Source of the DNA: Gracilibacillus ureilyticus
GTDB taxonomy: Bacteria > Bacillota > Bacilli > Bacillales > Amphibacillaceae
Direction: 5' to 3'
Assembly (NCBI RefSeq): GCF_900111195.1
Contig: NZ_FOGL01000015.1
Location: 40,387 to 104,386, forward strand
Length of the DNA: 64,000 nucleotides
Position numbers and translations under genes: made by a program. This document shows positions 52,560 to 61,849 of the stretch, in pieces. A model generated the notes under the pieces. It ran no database searches, was not told where the DNA came from, and saw only the letters and a program-made list of their open reading frames with translations. How positions within the stretch are numbered: position 1 is the stretch's first letter; every line of letters starts with the position of its first letter.

Positions 52560-53411
52560 TTGATACGGATAAAAAAAGTTTTAAATTCGAGCGTTGTATT
52601 GGCAGAAGACGATCAAAAAAAAGAATTCATCCTTTTCGGCAAAGGAATCGGTTTTGGACAAAAAGCCGGAAATGTCATAAAAGAAAACCAAGCTGATCAG
52701 ATGTTTCTTCCGATTGATAATATAAAAGTGAAAGAATTTATTGGCTTGTTGGATTCTATTCCGGCTGAATTTGTTGATCTGACCCAGCAGATTGTCAAGT
52801 ATGCTGAAGAAAATCTGCAGGCAAAACTAAATTCCAGTATCTATTTTATGTTAATGGATCATTTGAACTTTGCGGTTGAAAGATATAAGAAAAATATTAA
52901 CATCACCAACAAAGTATATTGGGAAATAAAAAATTACTATCCGGACGAATTTAATATTGGAGTACATGCTGTCAAACTAATGAATAGAAAATTCGATATT
53001 GAATTACCGATTGAAGAAGCAGCAAATATTGCATTTCATATCATCAACGCGCAAGGTGAACAACAGAAAGAGTCAAAAGATGGTATGAAGTATGCAAAGA
53101 TGATCGGAAGTATTGTTAACCTGACAAGGTATTCTTTCAATATCAATATAGACACGGACAGCATTCACTATACTCGTTACATCACCCATGTTAAATTTTT
53201 TGTTGAACGTTTTTATAAAGATGAGATGTTAGATGATAAGGATAATGTCCTGTTTAAACAATTAGCCAATTTGTATCCTCAGGCGATGGATGGGGCATTT
53301 AAAATTAAAGAATATATAAAGCAAGTTCATGACAAAACAATCCCGAATGAGGAATTGGCCTATCTTGCGGTGCATATCCATCGATTAATAACTTATAACC
53401 AACTTAATTAG
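52560..53411 (+). CDS. licT: BglG/LicT family antiterminator
   Basis: The 283-residue protein has an RNA-binding CAT domain (residues 1-55: IKKVLNSSVVLAEDDQKKEF and LFGKGIGFGQKAG) and two PTS regulation domains. PRD1 has histidines in DHLNFAVERY and IGVHAVKLM. PRD2 has them in TRYITHVKFFVERF and LAYLAVHIHRL. It binds the RAT upstream of bglP when its PRDs are suitably phosphorylated. Start is TTG behind AAAGGAG. Order bglP-bglH-licT differs from the common licT-first order. Confidence 0.92.
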   Translation: MIRIKKVLNSSVVLAEDDQKKEFILFGKGIGFGQKAGNVIKENQADQMFLPIDNIKVKEFIGLLDSIPAEFVDLTQQIVKYAEENLQAKLNSSIYFMLMDHLNFAVERYKKNINITNKVYWEIKNYYPDEFNIGVHAVKLMNRKFDIELPIEEAANIAFHIINAQGEQQKESKDGMKYAKMIGSIVNLTRYSFNINIDTDSIHYTRYITHVKFFVERFYKDEMLDDKDNVLFKQLANLYPQAMDGAFKIKEYIKQVHDKTIPNEELAYLAVHIHRLITYNQLN

Positions 53412-53500
53412 AACAATAATACTAATAAAAAAACAGACACTACCTCTTTGTTGAATGCAAGCTCAGCTCATGTACCTTCTATCTGGATGAATTAAGACGG

Positions 53501-53701
53501 GTGGCGACGGCAGAAATTGATACAATTGATGTACAGGAGTCTTCCAAAGATATTGTTATTCAGTCCATTCATGATGCAGATGTGATTGTAACACGCTCTG
53601 ACCTTGCTGAGAAATTAAAGGAGCTTGTTGATGTATCACAGAAGAAAATCATCTCTGTCGGTTCTACAAACGATGTTTCGTTACTGCTTAATATGAGCTA
53701 A
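53501..53701 (+). pseudogene. possible PTS EIIB-like fragment
   Basis: The frame (open from before the GTG at 53501) contains DADVIVTRSDLAEKLKELV and KKIISVGSTNDVSLLLNMS, a pattern like the C-terminal half of small PTS EIIB domains. There is no ribosome site and no cysteine signature, and a second frame upstream holds another scrap (ASSAHVPSIWMN). It looks like the end of a lost PTS-related gene. The assignment is weak. Confidence 0.35.
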
Positions 53702-53754
53702 TTTGTTTAGAAAAGATACTTTTAGGGGAATTATTTTATATCTGAAAAACAAGA

Positions 53755-53790
53755 AAATCAGGCGGAATTTCATTTCTGTCTGATTTTTTG
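53755..53790 (+). terminator. terminator before the copper island
   Basis: AAAATCAGGCGGAA pairs imperfectly with TTTCTGTCTGATTTT and runs into six T. Confidence 0.65.
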
Positions 53791-53831
53791 ATTCAAAAAA
53801 ATAGAATTGGTGAGGATTTTATAACTTTACA

Positions 53832-53853
53832 ATACAGTAGGGGGGTATGGTAT
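53832..53853. promoter_or_regulatory. CsoR operator A and promoter of copZ
   Basis: ATACAGTAGGGGGGTATGG followed by TAT matches the CsoR operator pattern (TACCC...GGGGGTATGGTA type). It lies between TTTACA (53826-53831) and TATGAT (53851-53856), so binding would block the promoter of the first copper-chaperone gene. Confidence 0.75.
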
Positions 53854-53888
53854 GATGTAGACGAAATAAAAATTGGGAGGCAATGAAA

Positions 53889-54095
53889 ATGACAAATACA
53901 ACACTTAATGTAGTAGGTATGACTTGTGGACATTGTGTAAGTTCAGTTGAAGGAAGCGTTGGAGAACTTAACGGTGTGGAGGCAGTAAAGGTTCATTTGG
54001 ATGAGGCGAAAGTTGACGTAACGTTTGATTCAGAAAAAGTGGATTTGCAAGTGATTAAAGAGACGATTGAAGAACAAGGTTACGATGTTGTTTAG
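53889..54095 (+). CDS. copZ: copper chaperone CopZ, paralogue 1
   Basis: The 68-residue HMA domain carries the metal motif GMTCGHC (residues 10-16) and the ferredoxin-like fold pattern KVDVTFDSEKVDL. It hands Cu(I) to a CopA ATPase or sensor in the cytoplasm. GGGAGG eight bases before the ATG at 53889 fits better than the ATG at 53883, which is only two bases away. A CsoR-type operator covers its promoter. A second, closely similar copy follows copA at 60211. Confidence 0.87.
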   Translation: MTNTTLNVVGMTCGHCVSSVEGSVGELNGVEAVKVHLDEAKVDVTFDSEKVDLQVIKETIEEQGYDVV

Positions 54096-54233
54096 AAAGT
54101 GCTAAAGCTACACGAAGCATCCCGGTAAGTTTAGTGGGGTATAAAAACCTCGCTGATTAAAATCTCACTATATAGCACAATCTATATATAACAATGTGTT
54201 ATCAATAAAGATAATTAAAGGGAGGAAAAAACA

Positions 54234-54908
54234 ATGAATCACGGTGAACACAATCATCATCACCATCATCATGCCAAATCAGAGCTTAAGACAGATGTAA
54301 CCTATGATAATGGAAAAATTATGATTAAGCTGGAAGATAATAATGGCGCTCCACCAGAACTTGCTGTACAACATGAGAAAGAGATGCATTTTATCATTAT
54401 TTCTAATGACTTAGAGGAATATTATCATCTGCATCCAGTAAAGGAGAAACATGGACTCTATTCAGTAAACCAGGTGCTGAGCAACGGTACCTACCAGGCA
54501 TTCGTTGACATTACACCAGAAAATAAGGAGTACCAGATAAAACCAAATACCCTTCAGGTTGGAACAGGGGAAACAAGGAAAGTAAGCCTCGGAGAAAAGG
54601 ATAACTGGACGAAAGAACGTGGAGGCAAGACAGTGACCTTACATCCTGTAGACGCAATGGTCGGGGAAGAAGTTCCATTGGTCTTTGATACACAGGGAGA
54701 AAAATCAGATCCATATCTCGGTGCCCTAGGTCATGTGGTTATTATTGACGAGAACGTTGAACATTATATTCATGTACATCCGGAAACAGAAGTAACTACA
54801 ACGTTTAATGCACATTTTCAAACCCCGGGCATGTACAAAATCTGGGCCGAATTTAAGTTTGGTGAAAACGTAGAAGTTTATCCATTTATCATTGAAGTAA
54901 AAGAATAA
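54234..54908 (+). CDS. histidine-rich two-domain protein of the copper island
   Basis: The 224-residue protein begins with a natural histidine cluster (GEHNHHHHHHAK). Two related beta-rich halves follow: MHFIIISNDLEEYYHLHP near residue 62 and HVVIIDENVEHYIHVHP near 163, each with an H-x-H-P motif. No signal peptide or membrane helix is visible. The sequence fits a copper-binding or buffering protein with an internally duplicated cupredoxin/YtkA-like domain; the exact family is uncertain. GGGAGG precedes the ATG. Its location between copZ and a glutaredoxin-like gene supports a copper role. Confidence 0.7.
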   Translation: MNHGEHNHHHHHHAKSELKTDVTYDNGKIMIKLEDNNGAPPELAVQHEKEMHFIIISNDLEEYYHLHPVKEKHGLYSVNQVLSNGTYQAFVDITPENKEYQIKPNTLQVGTGETRKVSLGEKDNWTKERGGKTVTLHPVDAMVGEEVPLVFDTQGEKSDPYLGALGHVVIIDENVEHYIHVHPETEVTTTFNAHFQTPGMYKIWAEFKFGENVEVYPFIIEVKE

Positions 54909-54928
54909 ACAAGGAGGTATGGTTAGAG

Positions 54929-55207
54929 ATGAACAACTATCAGCTGGAAGTTTACACAAGACCAACCTGTTCAGATTGCCAGGACTTAAAGAAGTTTCTG
55001 CAAAAGAATCAGATTCCACACAAGGAATATGATTTAGCACAACAACCATCAAAAGAAGAAGATCTTAAAAAATTAACAGGAAACAGGATTGTTCCAGCAC
55101 TTGTATTTTCCCGTCGATCCTTTTTGGGTATAAAGAAAAAGTCAAAAAGTATGATAGGGTTCGAGAGGAATAAGGATGAAATAATGAAACTGCTAAATGT
55201 TGGGTAG
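54929..55207 (+). CDS. glutaredoxin-like protein
   Basis: The 92-residue thioredoxin-fold protein has the active-site motif TRPTCSDCQDLKKFL (Cys-x-x-Cys at residues 13-16) and the cis-proline segment NRIVPALVF near 52. It probably reduces disulfides or binds copper in the cytoplasm. AAGGAGG precedes the ATG at 54929, 20 bases after the histidine-rich gene, so the two are co-transcribed. Confidence 0.82.
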   Translation: MNNYQLEVYTRPTCSDCQDLKKFLQKNQIPHKEYDLAQQPSKEEDLKKLTGNRIVPALVFSRRSFLGIKKKSKSMIGFERNKDEIMKLLNVG

Positions 55208-55246
55208 GTCGCATGGAATAACCTGATTATTTTTTTATTCAAAATA

Positions 55247-55268
55247 ATACCCTCCCCCTGTATAGTAT
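55247..55268. promoter_or_regulatory. CsoR operator B
   Basis: The 22-base site starts ATACCCTCCCCCTG and ends TATAGTAT, the CsoR pattern with its G-tract on the - strand. A TTCAAA at 55238-55243 and TATAGT at 55261-55266 (17-base spacer) form the promoter of the reductase-domain/MFS operon. Confidence 0.7.
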
Positions 55269-55299
55269 CAAATTGTTATGAGAAGGAAGGGAAACAAAT

Positions 55300-55929
55300 A
55301 TGGAGACAGATGTACCAAAAATAAAGATCGCCGTAAATGGGGGAATCGGATTTGGAGCAAAGCTGAACGCCAAACAGCTTGTAACCATCTCCAAATACAT
55401 GAATGAAGAGGATGAGCTGGAATTAACCACATTTCAACAGCTATATCTGGAAATTCCTGAGCATAGAAAAGACGAAATCATTGAGGAGCTGGAAAGCGTT
55501 GGGCTGGCCTGTTACCCAGTTGGGAATGTTGTCAAAAGTTTGCGAACATGTAATTTTTGCAAAGGGGAAGAACGAGAGGGGATGCCGATTGCAAAAGAAT
55601 TAAACCGGCGATTTGCTGGAAAGCCGGTTCCTTTTACACTAAAGATGGCCTATACAGGCTGTGCGGTAGGCTGCGGTGAACCTATGCTCAGTGATATCGG
55701 TGTGATGAAATTCAAAGACCGTTACAATTTATATATCGGGGGAAAAGCGAAGGGGAAAGATGCCGAAGTTGGATATTTACTGAAGGAAGGTCTGACACCG
55801 GAAGAATTGTACGATACAGTAGATAAACTTATTGCAGCATATGCCGAAATGGGTAAGAAACGAGAGGCATTTTATAAATTCTGCAAGAGAGTTGATATCG
55901 ATCAATTAAATGAAAACAAAATAATGTAA
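55300..55929 (+). CDS. nitrite/sulfite reductase-domain protein, single-domain
   Basis: The 209-residue protein has one ferredoxin-like half-domain (ELTTFQQLYLEIPEHRKDEI, residues 41-60) and one siroheme/4Fe-4S half with cysteines in CNFCKGEE (84, 87) and TGCAVGCGEP (121, 125). That is about half the size of a complete siroheme reductase and resembles the dissimilatory-type NirB C-terminal piece. It may be a redox or siroheme-binding protein rather than a full enzyme. The CsoR-type operator in front and the MFS gene 18 bases behind put it in the copper response. Confidence 0.75.
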   Translation: METDVPKIKIAVNGGIGFGAKLNAKQLVTISKYMNEEDELELTTFQQLYLEIPEHRKDEIIEELESVGLACYPVGNVVKSLRTCNFCKGEEREGMPIAKELNRRFAGKPVPFTLKMAYTGCAVGCGEPMLSDIGVMKFKDRYNLYIGGKAKGKDAEVGYLLKEGLTPEELYDTVDKLIAAYAEMGKKREAFYKFCKRVDIDQLNENKIM

Positions 55930-55947
55930 TATTGGGGGTACATCATT

Positions 55948-57375
55948 ATGTCAACAAATACAATTTCACAACCAGATCCAAATCGCTGGAAAGCACTGGC
56001 ATTGTTATGCTTTGCGAATTTCCTTGTAATGATGGATTCGGCAATTATTCAGATTGCCCTGCCATCGATTAAAGAAACACTTGGTTACAGTCAGGAAAAT
56101 TTACAATGGGTAATGAGTGCATTTCTTATTTTCTTTGGGGGATTCTTATTATTAGGCGGAAGGTTAGCAGATTTATTCGGAAACCGGCGCATCTTTAATT
56201 TTGGTGTTATCATTTTAATCATTTCTTCCTTATTTGCAGGAATAGCCTGGAGCGAAATGAGTCTCAACGTCTCAAGGGCAGTTCAAGGATTAGGATCTGC
56301 ATTCATTGCGCCAGCTGCACTTTCCCTTATTATGATCCTGTTTTCTTCCAATAGTAAAGAAATGGGCAAAGCCCTTGCATTCTGGGGTCTGTCCGGGGCA
56401 GCGGGTGGTGCTTTGGGTATCGTTATGGGTGGTATCATTACAGAGTTTGTCGGCTGGCGCTGGACATTATTGATCTATGTTCCACTTGGTATCATTGTGC
56501 TTCTCCTGTCTCCAAAGCTTTTACAAAAGTCAGGAAGTAAAGCAACCGGCCGTGTCGATTATATTGGCGCAATATTAGTGACCATTTCTTCCATGCTCAT
56601 TGTTTATGGAATTGTAACAGCAGAGCATAGTGGCTGGCAGTCCATCAATACCATTCTGCCATTATCAATAGGGGCTGTATTGTTCATCGTATTTATCATC
56701 GTACAGTCGAAAACAAAAGAACCGCTCATGCCACTTAATATTTTTAAGACACCGAATCTTGCGATAGGAAATATTTCTGTTTTCTTAATAGCAGCTTCAT
56801 GGTTCCCGCTCGTATATATTCTTGTTTTATACTTGCAGCAGATTTTACAGCTCTCTCCATTTATTGCAGCGATGGCGATGCTGCCAATGCCAATTTTTAT
56901 GGCCATCTTCATGGTTGCCATTGCGGAAAAAGTAATGGAGAAGTTCGGAATTAAGAAGACACTTGTTACGGGATTTGTCTTGCTTGGAGCAGCGGGGATT
57001 TTATTTTCCCAAACAGCCGGCGTTGATGGAAACTACTGGACAAATGTCTTGCTTGCTTCCTTAATAGCATCTTTAGGTAATGCCCTTGCCTATTTACCTG
57101 CTACAACAGCATCCGTATCAGAAGTGGAATCAGGAAGGTCAGGTATTGCATCTGGTTTATATAATACTTTTTACCAAATTGGCTCGGCGGTAGGTCTTGC
57201 TGTAATAGTGGCTATTGCCGGTGCAACTACTGCTTCAAGTACAGCAGAATCACAGACAGGTGCCTTGAATGCAGGCTTCCAGCAGGGATTTTTCTGGATA
57301 GGAATAATCGCATTGATTGGATTTGTGCTTGCACTTCTGTTCACACGATCTACAAAGGCTGGAAAAAACGAATAA
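55948..57375 (+). CDS. MFS transporter, DHA2 (EmrB/QacA) family
   Basis: The 475-residue protein has fourteen predicted helices and the DHA2 motifs: NFLVMMDSAIIQIALPSIKETLG near residue 22, LGGRLADLFGNRRIF near 70 (motif A), and GSAFIAPAALSLI with motif C further on. It is a proton-driven exporter at the cytoplasmic membrane. It is co-transcribed with the siroheme-type protein from a CsoR-regulated promoter, so a copper-related or copper-chelate substrate is likely. That is inference; the family mostly exports drugs. Confidence 0.87.
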   Translation: MSTNTISQPDPNRWKALALLCFANFLVMMDSAIIQIALPSIKETLGYSQENLQWVMSAFLIFFGGFLLLGGRLADLFGNRRIFNFGVIILIISSLFAGIAWSEMSLNVSRAVQGLGSAFIAPAALSLIMILFSSNSKEMGKALAFWGLSGAAGGALGIVMGGIITEFVGWRWTLLIYVPLGIIVLLLSPKLLQKSGSKATGRVDYIGAILVTISSMLIVYGIVTAEHSGWQSINTILPLSIGAVLFIVFIIVQSKTKEPLMPLNIFKTPNLAIGNISVFLIAASWFPLVYILVLYLQQILQLSPFIAAMAMLPMPIFMAIFMVAIAEKVMEKFGIKKTLVTGFVLLGAAGILFSQTAGVDGNYWTNVLLASLIASLGNALAYLPATTASVSEVESGRSGIASGLYNTFYQIGSAVGLAVIVAIAGATTASSTAESQTGALNAGFQQGFFWIGIIALIGFVLALLFTRSTKAGKNE

Positions 57376-57421
57376 TGCCCTTGTGAACTTTTATTGAATG
57401 GAGCCGAAAGTTCTCTTTTAT

Positions 57422-57452
57422 TTGACAATAATACCATAAGGGGGTATAGTAT
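57422..57452 (+). promoter_or_regulatory. CsoR operator C and promoter of csoR-copA-copZ
   Basis: TTGACA (57422-57427), a 17-base spacer and TATAGT (57445-57450) form a good promoter. ATACCATAAGGGGGTATAG followed by TAT (57431-57452) is a CsoR operator lying over the spacer and -10, giving autoregulation. Confidence 0.85.
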
Positions 57453-57481
57453 AAATATAATAAAAAAAGGAAGTGATTTAT

Positions 57482-57784
57482 TTGGATAAGTTCTTACATG
57501 ACCACCCAAGTAAACCTAGAACGCAGGATGAAAAGCAAAAAGTAATAAATCGTTTAAAACGTATAGAAGGACAAGTCCGCGGAATACAGAAAATGGTGGA
57601 AGAAGACAGGTATTGTGTTGATATTTTAGTGCAAATCAGTGCAATTCAATCCGCGTTAAAAAATGTTGGTTTCTCTGTCACAGAACGACACCTTAATCAT
57701 TGTGTCAGTGATGCGATCAAGCAAGGTGACGGGAAAGCAACGATTGATGAATTAATGAGTGTAATGAAGCAGTTTTCCAAGTAA
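57482..57784 (+). CDS. csoR: copper-sensing transcriptional repressor CsoR
   Basis: The 100-residue helical protein has the canonical copper ligands Cys45 (DRYCVDIL), His70 and Cys74 (TERHLNHC) and the N-terminal [21 protein letters not shown] block of the DUF156/CsoR family. Cu(I) binding releases it from the operators at 53832, 55247 and 57431. It starts at TTG behind AAGGAAGTGAT; the GTG at 57473 lies inside this site. It precedes copA by 14 bases. Confidence 0.92.
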   Translation: MDKFLHDHPSKPRTQDEKQKVINRLKRIEGQVRGIQKMVEEDRYCVDILVQISAIQSALKNVGFSVTERHLNHCVSDAIKQGDGKATIDELMSVMKQFSK

Positions 57785-57798
57785 GGAGGGGAACAATT

Positions 57799-60183
57799 AT
57801 GGGAGAAACAAATCATGCAACACTTGGTATAACAGGAATGACCTGTGCTGCTTGTTCAACCCGAATTGAAAAGGTATTAAATAAAATGGATGGAGTCGAA
57901 GCTCAAGTCAATTTAACGACAGAAAAAGCAACCGTAGAATATGATTCTAAGAAAACTTCCATTGAAGATATTACGCAAAAAATCGAAAAAGTTGGCTACG
58001 GTGTTTTAATGGAGAAAGCAGAGTTAGATGTGTTTGGAATGACTTGTGCTGCATGTTCAACCCGAATAGAAAAAGTCTTGAACAAGCAAGATGGTGTTAA
58101 GTCTGCATCTGTAAACTTAACAACAGAATCAGCATCAATAAAGTATAACCCTGGTTTGGTTAACCAGAAAGCAATTATTGAGAAAATTAAAACACTCGGC
58201 TATGATGCGAAGCCAAAAGCGGAAGCAGCAGAAAAACAAACACATAAAGAAAAAGAAATTAAGAATATGAAAACAAAATTAATCATTTCTGCTGTTTTAT
58301 CTGCACCGCTTCTAGTAACAATGCTTGTTCATTTATTTAATTTGGCGATACCAGCTATCTTTATGAATCCATGGTTCCAATTCGCTTTAGCAACACCTGT
58401 TCAGTTTATTATCGGCTGGCAATTTTATGTTGGGGCATATAAGAACCTTCGTAATGGTGGAGCGAACATGGATGTGCTTGTGGCATTAGGTACGAGTGCG
58501 GCGTATTTCTACAGTTTATACGAAGCGTTTAAGACAATTGGCAATCCAGACTATATGGCGCATTTATACTTTGAAACAAGTGCAGTATTAATTACGTTGA
58601 TATTATTTGGTAAGTATCTGGAAGCAAGAGCGAAGAGCCAAACAACGAATGCTCTGTCTTCTTTACTTAATTTACAGGCAAAAGAAGCACGTGTGATCAG
58701 AAATGGCGAGGAAACAATGATACCAGTCGAAGAAGTTGCCGTTGGGGATCGCTTGGTTGTCAAACCAGGTGAGAAAATACCTGTTGACGGTATTGTAGTG
58801 AAAGGAAGAACTTCTGTTGATGAATCGATGATTACAGGGGAATCTATTCCAATTGAAAAAGAAATAGATGCTAACGTAATAGGGTCAACGATCAATAAAA
58901 ATGGTTCGATTGAAATGGAAGCGACCAAAGTCGGGAAAGATACAGCCCTTGCTTCGATTGTAAAAATTGTGGAGGATGCCCAAGGTTCGAAAGCGCCAAT
59001 CCAGCGATTAGCTGATATCATTTCAGGTTATTTCGTACCGATTGTTGTAGGGATAGCCATTCTCACATTTGTCATATGGATCGCTTTCGTCGAACCTGGC
59101 CAGTTTGAACCAGCGTTAGTTGCAGCAATTGCTGTCCTAGTTATTGCATGTCCTTGTGCTTTAGGGCTTGCAACACCTACATCCATTATGGTTGGAACAG
59201 GAAAAGCTGCAGAGAATGGAATTCTGTTTAAAGGCGGAGAGCACCTTGAACGTACACATGCCTTAAACGCAATCGTGTTGGATAAAACAGGGACAATCAC
59301 AAAAGGTAAACCAGAAGTGACAGACTTTACTGGTGATGAGGAAACATTACAGCTGCTTGCAAGTGCGGAGAAAGGCTCAGAACACCCGCTTGCAGAAGCA
59401 ATTGTTGCCTATGCAACCGAAAAAAATATCGAATTGGTTGATGTGGATGACTTTACTGCAATACCTGGACATGGTATCGAGGTAACGATCTCAAACAAGC
59501 ATATTCTTGTTGGTAACCGCAAACTGATGCAGAATCACCAAATTGATGTTGGCGGGGCAGAACAAGAATTGATTGATTATGAGATAGAAGGAAAAACAGC
59601 GATGTTAATCGCAATGGACGGACAGTTCCGTGGAATTGTTTCAGTCGCTGATACCATTAAAGAAACAGCACCACAAGCAATCAGAGAATTAAAAGAACAA
59701 GGCTTGGAAGTTATCATGTTAACAGGGGATAATGAACGAACGGCACAAGCAATTGCCAAACAGGTTGGTATCGATAAAGTAATTGCTCAAGTTTTACCAG
59801 AGGAAAAAGCAGATAAAGTGAAAGAAATTCAGGATCGAGGTAAAAAGGTTGCAATGGTCGGTGATGGGGTAAACGATGCCCCAGCATTAGCAATCGCCGA
59901 TATCGGAATTGCGATAGGAACGGGAACGGAAGTAGCAATTGAAGCTGCCGATGTCACGATTCTTGGTGGTGAATTATTGCTTATACCTAAAGCAATCAAA
60001 ATAAGCCATGCTACAATCAAGAATATCCGCCAAAACCTGTTCTGGGCATTCGGTTACAATACTGCAGGAGTCCCGATTGCGGCTTTAGGGTTATTGGCTC
60101 CTTGGATTGCTGGTGCAGCAATGGCATTAAGTTCAGTAAGTGTTGTCTCTAACTCATTACGCTTAAAACGAGTCAAATTATAA
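57799..60183 (+). CDS. copA: copper-exporting P1B-type ATPase CopA
   Basis: The 794-residue ATPase has two N-terminal HMA domains with GMTCAAC (residues about 12 and 79), and eight membrane helices with the transport motif [11 protein letters not shown] near residue 450. It also has the phosphorylated Asp in [10 protein letters not shown] near 495, SEHPLAEAI, and [11 protein letters not shown] near the end. It pumps Cu(I) out of the cytoplasm. GGAGGGG precedes the ATG. It is co-transcribed with csoR and the second copZ. Confidence 0.95.
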   Translation: MGETNHATLGITGMTCAACSTRIEKVLNKMDGVEAQVNLTTEKATVEYDSKKTSIEDITQKIEKVGYGVLMEKAELDVFGMTCAACSTRIEKVLNKQDGVKSASVNLTTESASIKYNPGLVNQKAIIEKIKTLGYDAKPKAEAAEKQTHKEKEIKNMKTKLIISAVLSAPLLVTMLVHLFNLAIPAIFMNPWFQFALATPVQFIIGWQFYVGAYKNLRNGGANMDVLVALGTSAAYFYSLYEAFKTIGNPDYMAHLYFETSAVLITLILFGKYLEARAKSQTTNALSSLLNLQAKEARVIRNGEETMIPVEEVAVGDRLVVKPGEKIPVDGIVVKGRTSVDESMITGESIPIEKEIDANVIGSTINKNGSIEMEATKVGKDTALASIVKIVEDAQGSKAPIQRLADIISGYFVPIVVGIAILTFVIWIAFVEPGQFEPALVAAIAVLVIACPCALGLATPTSIMVGTGKAAENGILFKGGEHLERTHALNAIVLDKTGTITKGKPEVTDFTGDEETLQLLASAEKGSEHPLAEAIVAYATEKNIELVDVDDFTAIPGHGIEVTISNKHILVGNRKLMQNHQIDVGGAEQELIDYEIEGKTAMLIAMDGQFRGIVSVADTIKETAPQAIRELKEQGLEVIMLTGDNERTAQAIAKQVGIDKVIAQVLPEEKADKVKEIQDRGKKVAMVGDGVNDAPALAIADIGIAIGTGTEVAIEAADVTILGGELLLIPKAIKISHATIKNIRQNLFWAFGYNTAGVPIAALGLLAPWIAGAAMALSSVSVVSNSLRLKRVKL

Positions 60184-60210
60184 AGTCCACTGTAAAGGAG
60201 GTGATAGGCC

Positions 60211-60417
60211 ATGGAAAAAACGTTAAACGTACAAGGCATGACATGCGGTCATTGCAAAATGTCAGTTGAAGGGGCATTAAAAGAATTAGATGGCGTGTCA
60301 GCTGCTGAAGTTAATTTAGAAGTTGGCAGTGTTGATGTTACTTTTGATGAATCCAAAGTAACTGTTGCTGCAATGAAAGAAGCGATTGAAGAACAAGGTT
60401 ATGAGGTGGAAGACTAA
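60211..60417 (+). CDS. copZ: copper chaperone CopZ, paralogue 2
   Basis: The 68-residue HMA domain has GMTCGHC at residues 9-15 and ends KEAIEEQGYEVED. It differs in detail from the copy at 53889 but has the same length and motif. AAAGGAGGTGA before the ATG and a 27-base gap to copA show that it is the last gene of the csoR-copA-copZ operon. Confidence 0.92.
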   Translation: MEKTLNVQGMTCGHCKMSVEGALKELDGVSAAEVNLEVGSVDVTFDESKVTVAAMKEAIEEQGYEVED

Positions 60418-60423
60418 TATATG

Positions 60424-60459
60424 AAAAAGCTGGTTTTCAGTTATGGAAACCAGCTTTTT
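60424..60459 (+). terminator. terminator of the copper operon
   Basis: AAAAAGCTGGTTT (60424-60436) pairs perfectly with AAACCAGCTTTTT (60447-60459), a 13-bp stem ending in T. Confidence 0.92.
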
Positions 60460-60939
60460 CATTATAGAGCTGTAGCCTGGGAACAGGAGAAGTGACTATC
60501 CATTTCTAATGTAGTAGAGTTTTTCATATTTCAGACCACCTTTTGTATTGTAATTCTAGCACGTAGTACAGTGAGGACTGAAAAAAATTTATCTTATCTT
60601 AATTGGGATCCCAGCTATATTAAGGGTGAAGGCTTTCTTTATTTTGACAAGAAATGAAGGTAAGTCACTGCGATATACAGTATCAATATATTCTTAAAGA
60701 AACAGCTTGCATAACGTAACTCACGGATAATCTTTCTTTCTTACTGATGTTTGACTGTATGCATGAAACTGACCTAAGCTGCTCCTGGGTGATTAAATCA
60801 AATTGCTTCCATTCATTTGTATAAAGAGAAATTATGTTGACAGCGACCGCTATTCAGTGATACTATGTACTTGTAGTAAGTAATACTGAATACCAGTAAT
60901 AATGAGTACTGAGAAAATATAGAAAAATGGGTGAGAAAT
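60460..60939. other. 480-base gap before padR
   Basis: No gene is supported here. On the - strand around 60650-60780 short coding-like pieces (KIIRELRYASCFFKN) occur with stops, possibly a decayed transposase or other gene. The last 80 bases contain several AGTA/TACT motifs (60860-60912) where PadR could bind its own promoter. Confidence 0.35.
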
Positions 60940-61278
60940 TTGGAAAATATCACAGAGATGCTGAAAGGAGTACTGGAGGGTTGTGTGCTTGAGATCATCA
61001 GTCGCGGCGAAACTTACGGCTATGAAATCACACAGCAGCTGCGCGAACTTGGCTTCACTGATGTGGTTGAGGGGACAGTTTATACGATTACGATGCGACT
61101 TGAGAAGAACAAACTGGTGGATATTGAGAAAAAGAAATCCAATGTGGGCCCCCCAAGAAAATTTTACAAACTTAACACAGCAGGTCAGGAAAGACTCGAA
61201 GTTTTCTGGGAAAGATGGGAATTCGTTTCAAGTAAAATTAATGAATTGAAATCGAAAGAAATCCAAAGGAGAAGATAA
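60940..61278 (+). CDS. PadR family transcriptional regulator
   Basis: The protein (112 residues from the TTG at 60940, or 115 from the GTG at 60931) has the PadR winged helix: [33 protein letters not shown] near the start, and [17 protein letters not shown] as the recognition/wing region. GGGTGAGA at 60929-60936 favours the TTG. It is followed 1 base later by the DUF1048 gene, a standard pair in Bacillaceae in which PadR represses the operon and nearby transporters. Confidence 0.87.
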   Translation: MENITEMLKGVLEGCVLEIISRGETYGYEITQQLRELGFTDVVEGTVYTITMRLEKNKLVDIEKKKSNVGPPRKFYKLNTAGQERLEVFWERWEFVSSKINELKSKEIQRRR

Positions 61279-61279
61279 C

Positions 61280-61618
61280 ATGAGTATTATGGAAAAGATT
61301 ATTGGTGATCTGAATGACAAGCGGGAATGGAAGGCGATGGAGAAGCGGGCAAAGGGGCTTCCCGTGGAATATTATAATGCCTATAAAGCTATCCAAAAAT
61401 ATATGTGGACTACTGGCGGTCTCACTAACTGGGATGACATAAACCGTATTTTTAACGGCATTATAGATATGTTTGAGGAAGGAGCAGTGTCTGGAAAGAA
61501 AGTCACTGACCTTACAGGCGAGGACGTAGCCTCATTTTGCGAAGAATTAGTGAAGGACGCGGCAACATGGAAAGATAAACATCGCGAAAAGTTGAATGAA
61601 ACGATTGGGCGTGAATAG
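61280..61618 (+). CDS. DUF1048 domain-containing protein
   Basis: The 112-residue helical protein matches DUF1048 ([38 protein letters not shown] near the start, [31 protein letters not shown] later), a small family of unknown role almost always encoded next to PadR regulators. AAAGGAGAAG precedes the ATG. It forms an operon with padR, and a bidirectional terminator follows at 61654. Confidence 0.87.
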   Translation: MSIMEKIIGDLNDKREWKAMEKRAKGLPVEYYNAYKAIQKYMWTTGGLTNWDDINRIFNGIIDMFEEGAVSGKKVTDLTGEDVASFCEELVKDAATWKDKHREKLNETIGRE

Positions 61619-61653
61619 TTCAAGTAAAGGGGAATTGAATTTTATGATGCTAA

Positions 61654-61683
61654 AAAGAAAGCAGGCGGCTGCCTGCTTTCTTT
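61654..61683. terminator. bidirectional intrinsic terminator
   Basis: AAAGAAAGCAGGC (61654-61666) pairs perfectly with GCCTGCTTTCTTT (61671-61683) around GGCT. It ends both the padR-DUF1048 unit and the small - strand gene. Confidence 0.88.
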
Positions 61684-61849
61684 ACTCTATCCATATAACG
61701 TTCCATATTGGCCCTTGTCTTAAATGCGAATTTAATTTCTTTGCAAGCAAATCTGCAGCAGAGAAATCAGAAAAAGTTTTATTCAAATCGCTGTTTGAGT
61801 CTTTTAAGGTTTCTGTTTCCCCATTAACGTCTCGTACAATAACGAACAT
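61682..61849 (-). CDS. small hypothetical protein, 55 residues
   Basis: On the - strand an ATG at 61849 behind AAGGAGATGA starts a 55-residue protein: MFVIVRDVNGETETLKDSNS, then AADLLAKKLNSHLRQGPIWN and VIWIE. The good ribosome site, the sensible alpha/beta composition and the terminator at its stop codon make it a real gene, though it is short. I recognise no family. The opposite-strand frame at 61596-61865 is a shadow. Confidence 0.65.
   Translation of the reverse strand: MFVIVRDVNGETETLKDSNSDLNKTFSDFSAADLLAKKLNSHLRQGPIWNVIWIE

Noticed and set aside
60650-60790. Insertion sequence remnant before padR
   Set aside because: Short coding-like pieces on the - strand hint at a decayed gene, but no terminal inverted repeats or transposase motif could be identified.
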